A stretch of 28,018 nucleotides of DNA, taken from Klebsormidium nitens. Taxonomy: Eukaryota; Streptophyta; Klebsormidiophyceae; Klebsormidiales; Klebsormidiaceae. Both the position numbers and the translations under genes were made by a program. Below, piece after piece: positions 16,401-26,631 of the stretch (position 1 is its first letter; every line of letters begins with the position of its first letter). Under the pieces are notes generated by a model. It was not told the origin of the DNA. It made no database searches and worked only from the letters and a program-made list of their open reading frames with translations. The DNA lies in NCBI GenBank assembly GCA_000708835.1, contig DF237805.1, forward strand, positions 1 to 28,018. Reading direction: 5' to 3'.

Positions 16401-19400
16401 AACTTCGTCGACTTGGCGGCTTCAAGTGTGATCTTGCATCTTCTGCCAACAACGCTTTCGGTCCATGATAGCGCCAGCTGCTTCGCCATCATTCGTTCCC
16501 TTCCTTTCTGCTGATACCCAAACGCCTTAAGCACGTCGAGGGCCGAGATCAATTTCAATGATGGCTTAAATGAAACACAGGACCCGCACTTCTCTTGCAG
16601 TTGACTTTCGTTGCGCTCGTCCAAGTGTTCGCGGTTGTGATTTGGGTCCCCATCCCCGCCCTGATCGGGGTTGCCTACACAGACGGCCGTCTCGCCCCTA
16701 ACCCGGACCTGAAGCCCGGCCAAGCGTGCGGAGCAAATTATGACGTCACGTGCTGCGCTTGGCAGCCCAAAAGGTAAGCACGCCGGCACATGGTCTTCAT
16801 AAAGCTGGGTGTGGTTTGAAAATCCACAGAGCCGTGCGCTTTTACATCGAGCAATTCAAAAGCTTATTGGAATGGTCGAACCGTCAGAGCAGAATTTGAG
16901 ACGTGACAAGGTATTCGTGCCGGACACACGGATCCTCAGAGCGCCATTATTGTCGATCAGTGGGATCAACGGCTTCTAAAGCACATAGTTGAAAGCAGGA
17001 ACTTTCAAAGAACGTCCAAGAGGCAGTCACGTTTGTCCCCGATGGCAATCAGGCACCTGGTTTGCCCTTGTTTCGCCTTTACCTACGGCATCTTGAGCAG
17101 TGTCTGTTCCTGCCCGCAGCTGGTTCCCAGCGTATGCCGCCCTGGCCGGCGTCGTTGCGCTGTGGCTGGCGGCTCTCGTGAACCACATCCAAAGCTTCAC
17201 AGTCGCAGGCGTCATAGCCCAGGTGGGTTGAAGCATCACTCCCAAACGGTCTCTCCATTGTTCCTGTCGTAAATAAAGAATCGAAAAATACCACTCTTTT
17301 GCTCAATGGACGTCGAGGAGGCTTCCAGCAGGAGTGCCTGTCTCCGTTAATTGCTTTTCGTCGCCCTTCTGTAGGCCTGCCGTTGGATTCCGGCATCTGT
17401 TCAAGATGATGAAATCTGAGCACCGCAAAGTCCACGCGCATCTTCTCGTTCTTCTCACTTGAGCCATCCTGGTCGAAAAGAAAAACAAAGCTCGGTCCGA
17501 GATCTTTTTGATTTAACAAGCCCCCGCAGCAAGGGCGATTTCTTTGGTCAAAAAGCTTCGGCAGAAGAGTGAAACCGGTGTCTGATTGGATGATTGCTTT
17601 CTTGTTGCAGTGGTATTTCGCAGAGCTGGGCCACCGGAGGAGGGCTCCCATCTGCAAGAACCTTCGGTCAGTGCGCTTTCTCATACTCTTGTGCATCAGC
17701 AAATGTCTCGACACTTGAAGCTGAGAACTTCCAGTCCCTTCTTCCGAATCCTCGCCGAATCTTTCCGCGCTGGAAGGCTGAGAAGTAAGCATGACATAGG
17801 CGATTTTGAAAACAAGTTGTGCATGAATCTGGTCGGGACGAACCGGGGACTTGAGTTTAATCAGTGAAGGCGTAGAAACCGCCCGATCTTGCGACCGGCC
17901 CTTCGTAGGATGTACTGTCAAACTGATGCAGATTCCGCCCAATCTCTTGAAGTTTCGACCGTGGACAGGTTGAACGAAAAACGTCATACAACCAGTCAGC
18001 TCCTTCAAGAGGAAGCAAGGGTTGTTGCGGGCTATCAAATGTTGAGTCGGGACCACGACTCTGAACTTTCCAGAACTTTCCAGAACTTTCCAGAACTTGT
18101 TCATAAAGTGGAACGTTTTCCTCACTGAGTTGACTTTTCTCCTCTGGTCATGCTTGGGACGCCCTCCTTACTGTTCTCAGTCGAAGATTGATCTTGTGGC
18201 CAACTTTTCTTGTGGCAGGTACGCGGTGGGCCCGTCGCTGGGCACGCTCTGCCTCTCCAGCCTGGTCGTAACGGTCATCTCTCTCGTCAAAGACGCCCTG
18301 GAAAAGTGAGCGTCTTTCTTGCTTCCATTGTTGCCTTCGTCTGTCGCTTGCAAGTATCCGCCTTTTGCTAGCATTGAGAGTTGCCAGCCCGAGACTTGCC
18401 TTTGGCAGCTCCAGAAGGATTACATACGTCAGCCGCAAAAGTGCGCGAGGAGAGTTGAAAGCTCCTATGACTCCATGCATTGCGAAGGAAGAGTTGCAGG
18501 AGTTCGGTGCGAGGACCCAGGTTGTGCCATCGGAAAGCCCCACGCTGAACCCAACGTTGGTCTTAATTTTAGAAGCCAAAATTGGCGGCCGTAATACCTG
18601 CTTCATGAAGATCGTCAACGTTCCAGCCTGAGATTGCCCGTGACGTCTTCTGGATGGACAAGGGTCCAAGAGCAGCAGCAGCCGTATTCACTGCGAGACG
18701 AAATGCAAAAGCTAGAAACTTCTTATCCGCAGTGCGAAGCAGAAGCTGCGGGAGAGCGGCGGCGAGAACCTGCTGCTGTCGTGCGTCGTGTGCTGCTTCG
18801 AGGCGATCCTGTCGGGCATCGAGTTCGTGACCAAGTTCACCATCATCACCGTTGCCATTACCGGCGACAGCTTCTGTTCCGCCGCGGCGCGCACCTTCGT
18901 CCTCCTACGCCGGAATCTGCTGTCAAGCGTCACAGTTGATAGCGTCTCGGTGAGTGGGGATGACAACGAAACTTGGATCCAGGATGACCTCGTGTTTCTT
19001 ATGGGGGGGTGGGCGGGAACCGTGTGTTCCAATAAATCAGCGAGTGCGAACCTTTGGGGCTTCGGTAGTGTTGAAGCGAGTCTCAGTGGGCACTGGTTGT
19101 CGACAGCCGTGTAATTAACGACGGGCGGAAATGGGCCTCTTTCTATCTGAGCAACCGTACGTATGTGACATTATTGCACATTGCCGTATGTGCAGTGTTT
19201 GAAGCGGGAAGTGTGAAGCATCTTTTTTCCTGCTTAGACGACCCTGGAGGTTTCGAATGTCCCTTTTAGCCCGGTACTGGCAGATATGGAGAAAAAATCT
19301 GCTCCGCTCATAGTAAGTGTACTGTGAGTGGTGGCTGGGCGAGTCTGGGGATTTTGGACGCTTTACATAGTTGTTTTTATCCTCAACCATAACCAACACA

Positions 19401-21112
19401 AGGCCTTTCTGGAATGCAACCATCTTTCAAAGCCCCCAGTTGGATCACGATGCAGGATACATGGACCTGTCTTGACAAGTCCCTTCGAAGCAAAGACGCC
19501 TAATCCAAACGATGACCTTTTTACCAACAGATCTGGGTCCTGAACCTGGGGACCTTCGTGTTGTCCGCCGCATGGGGGACCGCGGTCGGCCTGTTCTGCT
19601 CCCGCCAGTGGAGCCACCACAACGCACCCGGCTTCGACAGAGAGGACGCAGGGGTGAGCGGCGCCTTTTTAAAACGTTTGGAGAGCTTTGCGCGACTGCA
19701 TTTGAGCCGATCACGCCGAAAATTGGCCGTTCACGTCGAAGTTCCGGCACTCGCGCTTTCGACGACTCTAGGGGAACTTTGCTTGGCGGCCTCAATGTGG
19801 CTGAAGGCTGCATCAGTAATACGCGAAAGTGAACGAGGCCGAAAGGCTGCTTTGCCCTATGGGGCCTTCCAATGCTCAACCGTAAGAAGAAAGCTTTCGC
19901 AATCTGCATCGTCGTCTCTTCCCGCAGGCTTTGGGCGCTGTAGAAGGACAGGTGTGCTTCCTGGTGGCTTTCGCCCTGCTGCGGCTCTTCAGCCAGCTTC
20001 TTCTGAGCGTGGTAAGTGCGCCACGTGGCCAGACTGGACTAGCCATCCCTTTGCCGACCAACGGCTTTGACTGTAAGCGGTGAACGACAGACTACACCGC
20101 TACAGATATTAACATGAGCAATTACACCTTTCGATGTTGGGAAGACTCAGGGACCAGCTCTGTACTGGACTCTGTCAGAGCTTTGATGGTGATCTCAGCA
20201 CGATTTCATGCTCTGCCCTTCCGGTTGAATGTTGATAGATTCAACCTTGCGCCTCGTCCTACGTCACTGCCAGCACCTAAGCAAGTGAAAAAATTAATCA
20301 TGCCTTCCCTTTCCTTAGCCAGACTATACTGCTGGATTGCTGGTACAGATTCACCGCAACATTTTCTCCAGGTGGACACTGTCTACATCTGCTTCGCTCT
20401 GGACAAGAACCAAGGCGACGTGACCAGGCGACAAGTACACGAGGTGCGTGCCAGTCGTCTACTTCATCCTGGGAAGCCTGAATACTTTGCTGTAATTCTT
20501 CTCCTATTGCCACAATTCAATTGGGAAAGATGTTACTGCGTCATTCGTTTCCTGATGCGACCGTTAGACGAATGCGGTCAATAGGACGGGCCCCAACCGC
20601 ATTCTCGGACGAGGCGGCCAGGTCTACGTTGAGCTTTGCGCAGAATTTAGAACTTCGCCCTCGAGTGTGTCCTCAATCGGTTTTCTGCGTACAGATACAG
20701 AAGGCACACGTTCTAAGTGGTATCTGACGTTGAGACGTTCGAGCGGTCCTTTTTAAGCAATGGTCAACCTCATATTCTGCGCTCCTCTAGACATCATCCT
20801 CCTGAGAAGGACGTCACACAGGTCATTTGCTGCTGCTAGTTTCAAATAAATTTCCGCATCTTGACGATGAGCTTTCGCATCTGATCTGCAGCAGAATTAT
20901 GGTCGACTCCTTTACGAGATCTTGGACGTTCCTTTGTCCCGCAGATCTACGAGAAGCTTCCCAGCGTGAAGAAGGGCAGACATGGTGAGGACTACGAAGC
21001 TGCGCAAGGCAACGGCGGGCAACCTTACTATGCGTCCGCACCCCCAGTGCCGGGACTGCCAGCGCACAACGCCACAAGAGGGGAGCCGGTCACAGGTTAT
21101 CCTTTAAGGTAG
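13467..21112 (+). CDS. Choline transporter-like protein (CTL/SLC44 family), 584 aa
   Basis: This is a multi-pass membrane protein of the CTL/SLC44 family. Members move choline or related substrates, and plant members act in trans-Golgi and plasma-membrane trafficking and sieve-plate and pore formation. Fifteen exons join in frame: 13467-13622, 14261-14347, 14700-14859, 15231-15298, 15699-15832, 16191-16257, 16601-16773, 17120-17222, 17611-17666, 18219-18305, 18733-18949, 19531-19653, 19928-20011, 20372-20443 and 20945-21112. A polar N-terminus of about 45 residues ends in RRSYRDAFFL, the usual entry to helix 1. Hydrophobic helices follow at about 53-71, 120-157, 158-172, 184-200, 225-250, 283-316, 338-356, 437-460 and 485-515. 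Conserved blocks are ARLLGCSAAALRENLSL, QSFTVAGVIAQWYF, VAITGDSFCSAAARTFVLL and VDTVYICFALDKNQGD. A Cys-rich loop (ACGANYDVTCCAW) lies between helices. The tail is Gly/Pro-rich. Exon 9 is spliced at CG|gtcagt, chosen because it restores the frame into LRYAVGPSLG. Length is slightly below the usual 600-750. Confidence 0.93.
18064..18098. repeat. Short tandem repeat in CTL intron 9
   Basis: A 10-bp unit (aactttccag) is repeated about three and a half times within the intron between CTL exons 9 and 10. It is a simple-sequence expansion with no visible function. Confidence 0.85.
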
Positions 21113-21423
21113 CCCTGGGGTCGCAACCTCTTTGGCTCTGTCAAAAGCAACAATATGCGTGTGTACATATGATGTCATTTTTAGTCACGTTTCCCATTTT
21201 TGGAGTCACTCCTGCTCGAGTGTTGCGGTCGACCCGTCAAGAACAAGTAAAGGGGTATTGCTGTGGTATTTTTAGTATTAAGATCAAAGATAGCCGGACA
21301 AGGAGAGGAACATTGCATGTGCCATTTTTGAGTTTGAATAGATTGGAGGCCGTAGTCACATGTTATGTGTAAGAGCGTGGTCCGACTAAATTGCGTGGCA
21401 GCTAGGTTGGCCCGCATTGAGTT

Positions 21424-21479
21424 ATGAAAGTGTATTTCTTGCAAACATGTATTATTTTGTATCTCAAAAGCACTTTCAT
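21424..21479. repeat. Short-arm inverted repeat adjoining the palindromes
   Basis: ATGAAAGTG at 21424-21432 is the exact reverse complement of CACTTTCAT at 21471-21479, with a 38-base spacer. It abuts the next palindrome, so three inverted structures lie in succession. Confidence 0.75.
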
Positions 21480-21529
21480 GTCGCGCGTGCCGCAATGCAT
21501 TGCAATGCATCGCGGCACGCGCGACATGA
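21476..21529. repeat. 54-bp near-perfect palindrome
   Basis: The two 27-base halves are reverse complements except for one position. The arms contain CATGTCGCGCGTGCCGC and its complement. The centre is ATGCATTG/CAATGCAT with no spacer. It could extrude as a cruciform or fold as a hairpin if transcribed. Confidence 0.92.
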
Positions 21530-21566
21530 GCTCGCACTCTGAGACATGTCTCAGAGTGCGAGCTCA
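21527..21566. repeat. 40-bp perfect palindrome
   Basis: A perfect, spacer-less palindrome centred on GACATGTC, with arms containing GAGCTCGCACTCT. It overlaps the right end of the 54-bp palindrome by three bases, so the pair forms an almost continuous self-complementary tract. Confidence 0.93.
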
Positions 21567-22212
21567 CCGTCATGTCTATACGTCATGTCCATCACCCCTG
21601 CAGGCTGAGGACTTATTAAAAAGTTTCTTCGTTCTCCAAAGGAGGAGCATCCGGTCGATCCATGTGTTGATAACATGCATCTGGTATTGATCAATGTATT
21701 GAACTCATGGTGCGCGCTTGCAATTGCATGTTCGAAGAGGAACTTATGTCTACGCGCCTTATAATGGGATTATTGATCGAACGCAGATCAATAGACGCAA
21801 TCATGAAGCAATTAAGTTAAATTGTATATATGCGGACTGATATGGCTTCCGCATACGCTATTCAATGGAGCCTGATTTCAAGCAGAACAAGGCTCATGTC
21901 ATGTGGATGATTTGGACTATCATGTTGCAGCTTCTTTGAGTTTAATACCAAGTTGAACTTCTTCTAAGGCCCTTGACTCTAAATCAAGCTACTTGCAGCA
22001 TTCCGAATTTGACACCATGCCCTCCTTCGATCAAGCATGTACGATCGGCTTCACTGAAGTTCCATAGCTAGATGTTAGTGTGAGTTCCAAAGCCTCCATC
22101 TTCTGTATAATATTTGTCCGCACTTCGCATCTGTGGTAAATGCTCTATTGGGCCAGCTGATATATCCACTCTTCATGGTCCATATTTACAATTCGTGTCA
22201 CAAGACCCTACT

Positions 22213-22737
22213 TCAATCTTCCAGAAGAATTACAAGAACCCCTTTCTCTTCGATCCCTTTTCTCACTTCTCTCGAGACCTTCTTCCCTAGAACCGCCGGT
22301 CGACATTTTACATTCAACTTCCCGTACACCTTCTCCCATAGCTCAGCGCGCCGGACAGCTCGTGTTGCATCTTTCATGCCGATCCGTATACTAATCTCCC
22401 CAATCAAAAACTCCGACAGCCCCGGCTTCCCACTCTGCTTCCCACAATCGACAACAATGTCAATCCTCAGAGCTTCTGCTGCTTCCGATTTTGTAATGAC
22501 CCCGTACTCAGCCGCCCACTCCGCATCTTTCCGACGCTCGTCTTTCGGAACATAGCGTGACTGTAGGCCGATGAACTCCTGAAACACCAATCCATAATTC
22601 TCGGCAATCTGCGCCTCTAGCCCCGGTCCGGCCAACGACCCAGTAAGATCGTCTAGCCTACGGTCCAAGCCCCTGATGCTTTTCTTCAGGTTCCCCTCCA
22701 GGTTCGAGAACTGCCTCCAAGTAACGTTTTCAATCAC
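22213..22737 (-). CDS. Unspliced ORF resembling DUF3782/PD-(D/E)XK nuclease-like proteins
   Basis: The open frame is 174 codons with no intron, unlike its neighbours. The first codon is GTG and there is no in-frame ATG before residue 121, so the true 5' end is uncertain. A ttgatgcag just upstream could be a 3' splice site with the start in a missed exon. Residues about 8-65 look helical and charged. Then RIDIVVD (Asp93, Asp97), a hydrophobic strand LIGEISI (Glu114), a helix RAVRRAELWEKVYG, and a closing block RPAVLGKKVSREVRKGIEEK with final strand VLVI follow. That order matches the strand-helix-strand core of the DUF3782/PD-(D/E)XK group (family knowledge; no search run). The usual E-x-K lysine is Ser116, so catalysis is doubtful. 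The intron-less form could mean horizontal transfer or a retrocopy; this is inference. Confidence 0.4.
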   Translation of the reverse strand: MIENVTWRQFSNLEGNLKKSIRGLDRRLDDLTGSLAGPGLEAQIAENYGLVFQEFIGLQSRYVPKDERRKDAEWAAEYGVITKSEAAEALRIDIVVDCGKQSGKPGLSEFLIGEISIRIGMKDATRAVRRAELWEKVYGKLNVKCRPAVLGKKVSREVRKGIEEKGVLVILLED

Positions 22738-24034
22738 AGTTTCTGCATCAAACCAGCAAAGCTACCGCTGAGAAACAAATGAAAGAACTGGAGACTAAAA
22801 TGGAAAAGCAAGGGATTGCAACGAACACGGTTCTGCCCGCTCCTTTCTGCGGAATTCACAGAACAGTACAGGCAACCTTGCAAGACAAGCTGCTTGGCGC
22901 ATCAAAAAAACCCTTCTCCATTGATCCCCTGAGGCTGTTCTTTCCTACATACATCAGAAACTGTTCCTTCATGTGTTACGCTCACCTCCATGCTTTTTGT
23001 TGGTAACCGCATGCGACTCGTCTCGTAGTTTCGTTTGCCCTGAAAATGATGACATCAAGACTCTGAATGCAGTTGCCGAATGGCGCTGTAACTACAAGCA
23101 GCTTGCTAATATCAAAGCCTCACATATGACCAAGATGTGACACCTTTCAAGCATGTGTGCAGGGACTCGTAACTACGTCTTTCGTTGTCTGCATTGAAGC
23201 TGCTGATCAGTCGACCAGCAATTATGCATAAGGATGCACGACCCCGTACTCCAGTAGCATCGACTCATGCGACATGTAATCATCAGGCAGCCATGGTACC
23301 GCCTGCAGAACTAGAATGAGCCACCACCTTACACCACGAGTTGGTTTGCATCCAGCAGTACAATGGAATCAACCAGCACATCTTGGTTTGAGGTTAAGCT
23401 GCAGATATGTCTGATGTAGATCATGCTTTTTGACCACTAACCGTCCATGCATTAGGAAAGAGGGTCTTTCTTCATCTCCTCTTCCCTGACTGATGCTGAC
23501 AAATAATCGTCTGCCGAAGCTGGACAGGTATTGGTTCTGAGGGGCCCAATCTAGTGGACTTAAACCGTTGATCAACAGTTGACGTGAGCAAGACAATCAA
23601 GACTACGTTGGGGACATTGCAGCAGAAGTTACCTGGTGATGGTACGGACCGTGCAGGCAAACCCTGCTTGTCAGAATCATTGTTCACTGCCACCACTGAA
23701 AGTGGACCCATCCTCAATCCCTGCCGCACAATTGCACTTGAAGACGTCATAGTGGCAAATTACGTTCCCACGTTCCCCTGCTAGGAAGAAGGTGTCCTGT
23801 ACAGGGACTGCTACCCTGTTCTCGCCTGCCTGCTGATCTCTTAATCATACCTCATTCTGCTGATCATTCACTTCGCAGCGTGCCAAAGTTGCTGATGGAC
23901 TTGACTATAGCAGCACGAGAGGAGCATCACACAGGCTCCAGCAACAGCAGCACTGCAGCAACAGCAATTAGCCCTGAAAGGTCTATTTAAACACTTGGTC
24001 CTACACCATTTCGCTAGCTAGCTTGCGCGAAACA
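22738..24034. other. Intergenic region without a supported gene
   Basis: I see no exon chain or domain. A plus-strand open frame at 23584-23784 begins with GTG and shows no recognisable motif. Near the right end are a CAG/CAA-rich patch (about 23938-23967) and a TATA-like TATTTAA at 23984-23990. Confidence 0.35.
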
Positions 24035-24234
24035 ATGGCTTTATGGAAAACGGATTATCCTGAGGAGTACACTTACTCGGCTCCTCAGCTGATTTGTGAG
24101 GGGCAGAAAGCCTTGAAAGAAAGGTACACTACTAACCAGACATCTAACCCAACTCTCTAACCAAGGATTCCGTGCGCCCCTGCAGGAGGGGAAGGCGCGA
24201 AACAATGGCAACCCGATCTGACAGTGGAGACTGA
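24035..24234 (+). CDS. Doubtful small two-exon gene, about 45 aa
   Basis: I do not recognise this product. An ATG in good context follows the TATA-like box at 23984-23990 by 45 bases. The first exon (24035-24123) reads MALWKTDYPEEYTYSAPQLI and then a short basic stretch. A 62-base intron with a ctaac branch-like element and gcccctgcag acceptor leads to exon 24186-24234, which ends in TGA. In exon 2 another frame (QWQPDLTVETEAKAQAASLA, ending at a gtgagc donor near 24264) looks more coding, but its phase does not match exon 1. This may be a broken gene. The 14-base string GCGCGAAACAATGG occurs at both 24026 and 24195. Confidence 0.2.
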
Positions 24235-24603
24235 AGCCAAGGCCCAAGCTGCCAGTTTGGCATGGTGAGCCGAGGAGAGTCTTCAGGAGAGTTATACCGG
24301 TAGGTAAGTTATAAGGCTACGCTACATTTAGGTAACATGGGGGGCCGTCTGGACGACGGCACAGGCTTGCCTCTTTCTCGATTCAAAGTCGTGCAATGAA
24401 TCTTAATACGATAATCATAGCAAGACACTTGGTATCCATGAGAAACCTCTAGAGCGCCGACTGATGCAGCTGAGCACTATGCAACCTTCACGAGATTACG
24501 TTCTCAGTTTAAGATCAGAAGTCCTCAACGCTCACTGACTGAAAACGACAATGAGGACATGCAATTCAGAGGTCCGCAGGACTGAACGTTTGATCTCAGC
24601 ACT
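24235..24603. other. No supported gene
   Basis: This AT-rich stretch lies between the doubtful small gene and the 3' end of the MYND pseudogene. I see no exon, repeat or RNA structure that I can support. Confidence 0.3.
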
Positions 24604-25126
24604 TCAAAAGCGCTCCGATTTTATACCACCAGCAGCTTGGACTTGTCTACCATAACAGGTATCCCTAATCCTTGGAATTCCTAATATCAAATCATTCAAC
24701 GTGTCTTTCACGTGCGCATCTACGAGTTGTTCTCTTGTTATGCCAGAATGTCTAATTGCCATTTGAAAGCAACTGTACGTAGCTTGTTCTAATGCTCTTG
24801 GCTGCTCTGGAATTCCAAAAACTTTGCAAACATCTCGATCAGGTAGAACATCATCTCTTAAAGCTCAAAAAAGCCTGCTTGCCGCCCACCTCACCGTATG
24901 TCTAATGGTCTCTGCCCGTTCGTTTTCTGATACCAATCTCATCCTACTTCTCAAGGCTTTACACGCAGGCTTATGGTTCCTCCAATCTGATTGTTGATGC
25001 TCAACTGTACAATAGTACGTGGCTTTACAGTGACTGTCCGCATCTAGTAAACGTAGCTATTCCGCAGATTTCGCAGATGCCAGCCACCTCAATTGTACGC
25101 TCTTCTCTGTCAAAAGTACTCATCAT
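24604..25126 (-). pseudogene. MYND zinc-finger protein, broken copy
   Basis: From an ATG at 25126 the frame reads MMSTFDREERTIEVAG, then the first half of a MYND finger, CEICGIATFTRCGQ. Four extra bases (25030-25033) then shift the frame. After them the finger resumes as CKATYYCTVEHQQSDW and HKPAC, the expected spacing of the remaining Cys and His ligands. An in-frame TGA at 24867-24865 interrupts the next segment. Downstream the same frame continues, with DVCKVFGIPEQPRALEQA and ITREQLVDAHVKDTLND, to a TGA at 24604. MYND fingers bind proline-rich partner peptides. No splice sites explain either break, so I call a pseudogene; a sequencing error for the 4-base insertion is the alternative. Confidence 0.72.
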
Positions 25127-25394
25127 TCGTCTAGTTCATCACATCAAGTGCTATTTCATCACTTCAGTAGCACTACTGCCTTTATCGCTGTTGCCCAGAG
25201 TAGTTTTAGCAACGGGAGGACTCTCCGTTCTTTGCGGGCTCGATCTTGTTTCCCGTTCAGCTGCGAGAGTCGACAAATGGTTTTCCATGCTTTGCAGAAA
25301 AGAAGTACCTCCATGAAGCAGCTGATGCTGCTGAAAGCGAACTTTACAGAGCGCATAGAAATAGTGCCCGCTTTTCCACGAATCCCAACAGAAA
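25127..25394. other. No supported gene between pseudogene and next gene
   Basis: A minus-strand open frame continues through here from 25485 to 25159, but it lacks splice context and motifs. The stretch would hold the 5' flank of the MYND copy and the 3' end of the upstream minus-strand gene. Confidence 0.3.
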
Positions 25395-26631
25395 TCATAT
25401 CATAGTACGAGCGGACTGATTCCGCCGGAATCCGAATGCCCACGATGCTCGTGATTTCATGTGTTTTGTGAAACTCACTGTCCATACAGATGCTATCGGT
25501 TAGTTTTCATACAGAAGTATGCCTTACCTGAGCGTTCTCTCGAGAGTGGCTGCAGTTCGTCGCGGATGTCAAAGATAGACTGCCCGACGTCGTTCAGCTG
25601 CGTGTGTTGGATGATTCGCCGGACCTGTGCGCGAAGCAACTTACAAGTTTAGACTCCAAAGATTTAGTAACAAGAATACCACTGTTCTGATGCAACGGGG
25701 AGCAAAAGTCTGCAAAGATGCGCGTTTCAACCGCGTCTTCAACTCGTACGTGCACTCTAGACCCAGCATCAATTTGAGGTCGTGTCTTTGAGACTCTCTC
25801 TGAGAAAGTTGTTTATGCTACCATTGTTTACAGGAAACCCATCAAAGAAATCCTTTCAGAGATTTCGATGCTTACGTGCATTGTATGCCCTGCATCGTCT
25901 TCAGACCGGGTCTGCAAGGCATGAGGCAGCTCCTCTGGTTTCAAGTTGTCCTCTAAACGAGAGAATCCAGGCGGCAGTCTGCTAGAATCGCCCACATCTG
26001 CTGCGTCATCTGCATCCGCGTCTCCTTTTCTAAGAATCCGCAAGCGCATATTGTGTCGAGGATCTGGGAAAATGACGTAGGTTTGGAAATGCCGCAAAAG
26101 ACGATCGGATTTCTCCCAGTCCTGCAAGCGAGGGCCACGCGAAGAAACTATCAGCGAGCCAATCTATCCTCCGAGAACAGCTATCAGCTTATTTTTCAGC
26201 ATGGTGTTAAGGCAGCGAGATTCAAAGTATTTATAGCAAACTGTACCATGTCTTGCTTCTCTAGTTTGGAACTGTCTCAATCTCCGAGTGTTCTACAATA
26301 ATGCTGTTGAAACATAAGACTCGTGGGCGCACTACAAAAAGAGCATGCACGACCAGCGTTAAATAAAGATCATTTCTTACCACGTCCCGAGCAAAAAAGA
26401 CCTCAAAATGGGTTGGATGGTGCAGCGTCTCAGCTCTCCGCATCGGATTCTGAAATGATACTCGCTCAGCGTGATTCTCAATAAGGACCAATTTCCCCAG
26501 CAGTATGAGTTCTTGCACCACAACTCCGCTTCGCGCCCTAAACTCGCGGAAAAGTCATGTCCTGAGATGTCCTCGCCAGACGCCATAGCTAGGTCCAGGT
26601 CTCTGCCAAGCGCTCGAATCAAGACGACCTG
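25395..26631 (-). CDS. Unrecognised multi-exon gene with an apparent frameshift
   Basis: Two exons are well supported. 26121-25876 (82 codons: DWEKSDRLLRHFQTYVIFPD, then an Asp/Ala-rich acidic stretch) has acceptor gcttgcag and donor gtaagc. 25624-25528 (VRRIIQHTQLNDVGQSIFDI, then RDELQPLSRERS) is joined in phase 0. Upstream, the 26631-26381 segment has an acceptor at 26632 and a donor gtaaga. It reads well in one frame at first (QVVLIRALGRDLDLAMASGE) and in a different frame later (LILLGKLVLIENHAERVSFQ, then HPTHFEVFFARDV). Only the second frame joins the next exon in phase 0. An ATG at 26586 (MASGEDISGHDF) is a possible start. A terminal exon from about 25477 to 25395 (VSFTKHMKSRASWAFGF, TGA) is weak. 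No domain is recognised. The frame change could be a real one-base indel, an unseen intron or an assembly error. Confidence 0.42.

Larger units (their letters stand above)
21113..22212. other. Intergenic region downstream of the CTL gene
   Basis: It contains the CTL 3' untranslated region, the palindrome cluster listed separately, and otherwise AT-rich sequence. I see no gene: the short open frames at 21424-21690 and 21181-21573 are mirror readings through the palindromes. Confidence 0.4.

Noticed and set aside
17079-18125. 348-codon minus-strand open frame, the longest in the window
   Set aside because: It runs antisense across CTL exons 8 and 9 and their introns, has no domain, and the plus-strand exons are phase-consistent and family-matched.
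21181-21690. Open frames on both strands through the palindromes
   Set aside because: The shared peptide on both strands is forced by the palindrome and is not evidence of coding.
22133-22555. 140-codon plus-strand frame
   Set aside because: It lies opposite the nuclease-like minus ORF and has no motif; the minus frame has the ordered strand-helix pattern.
25159-25485. 108-codon minus-strand frame
   Set aside because: It has no splice context joining it to the exon at 25624-25528 and no motif; a short terminal exon in another frame fits the phase better.
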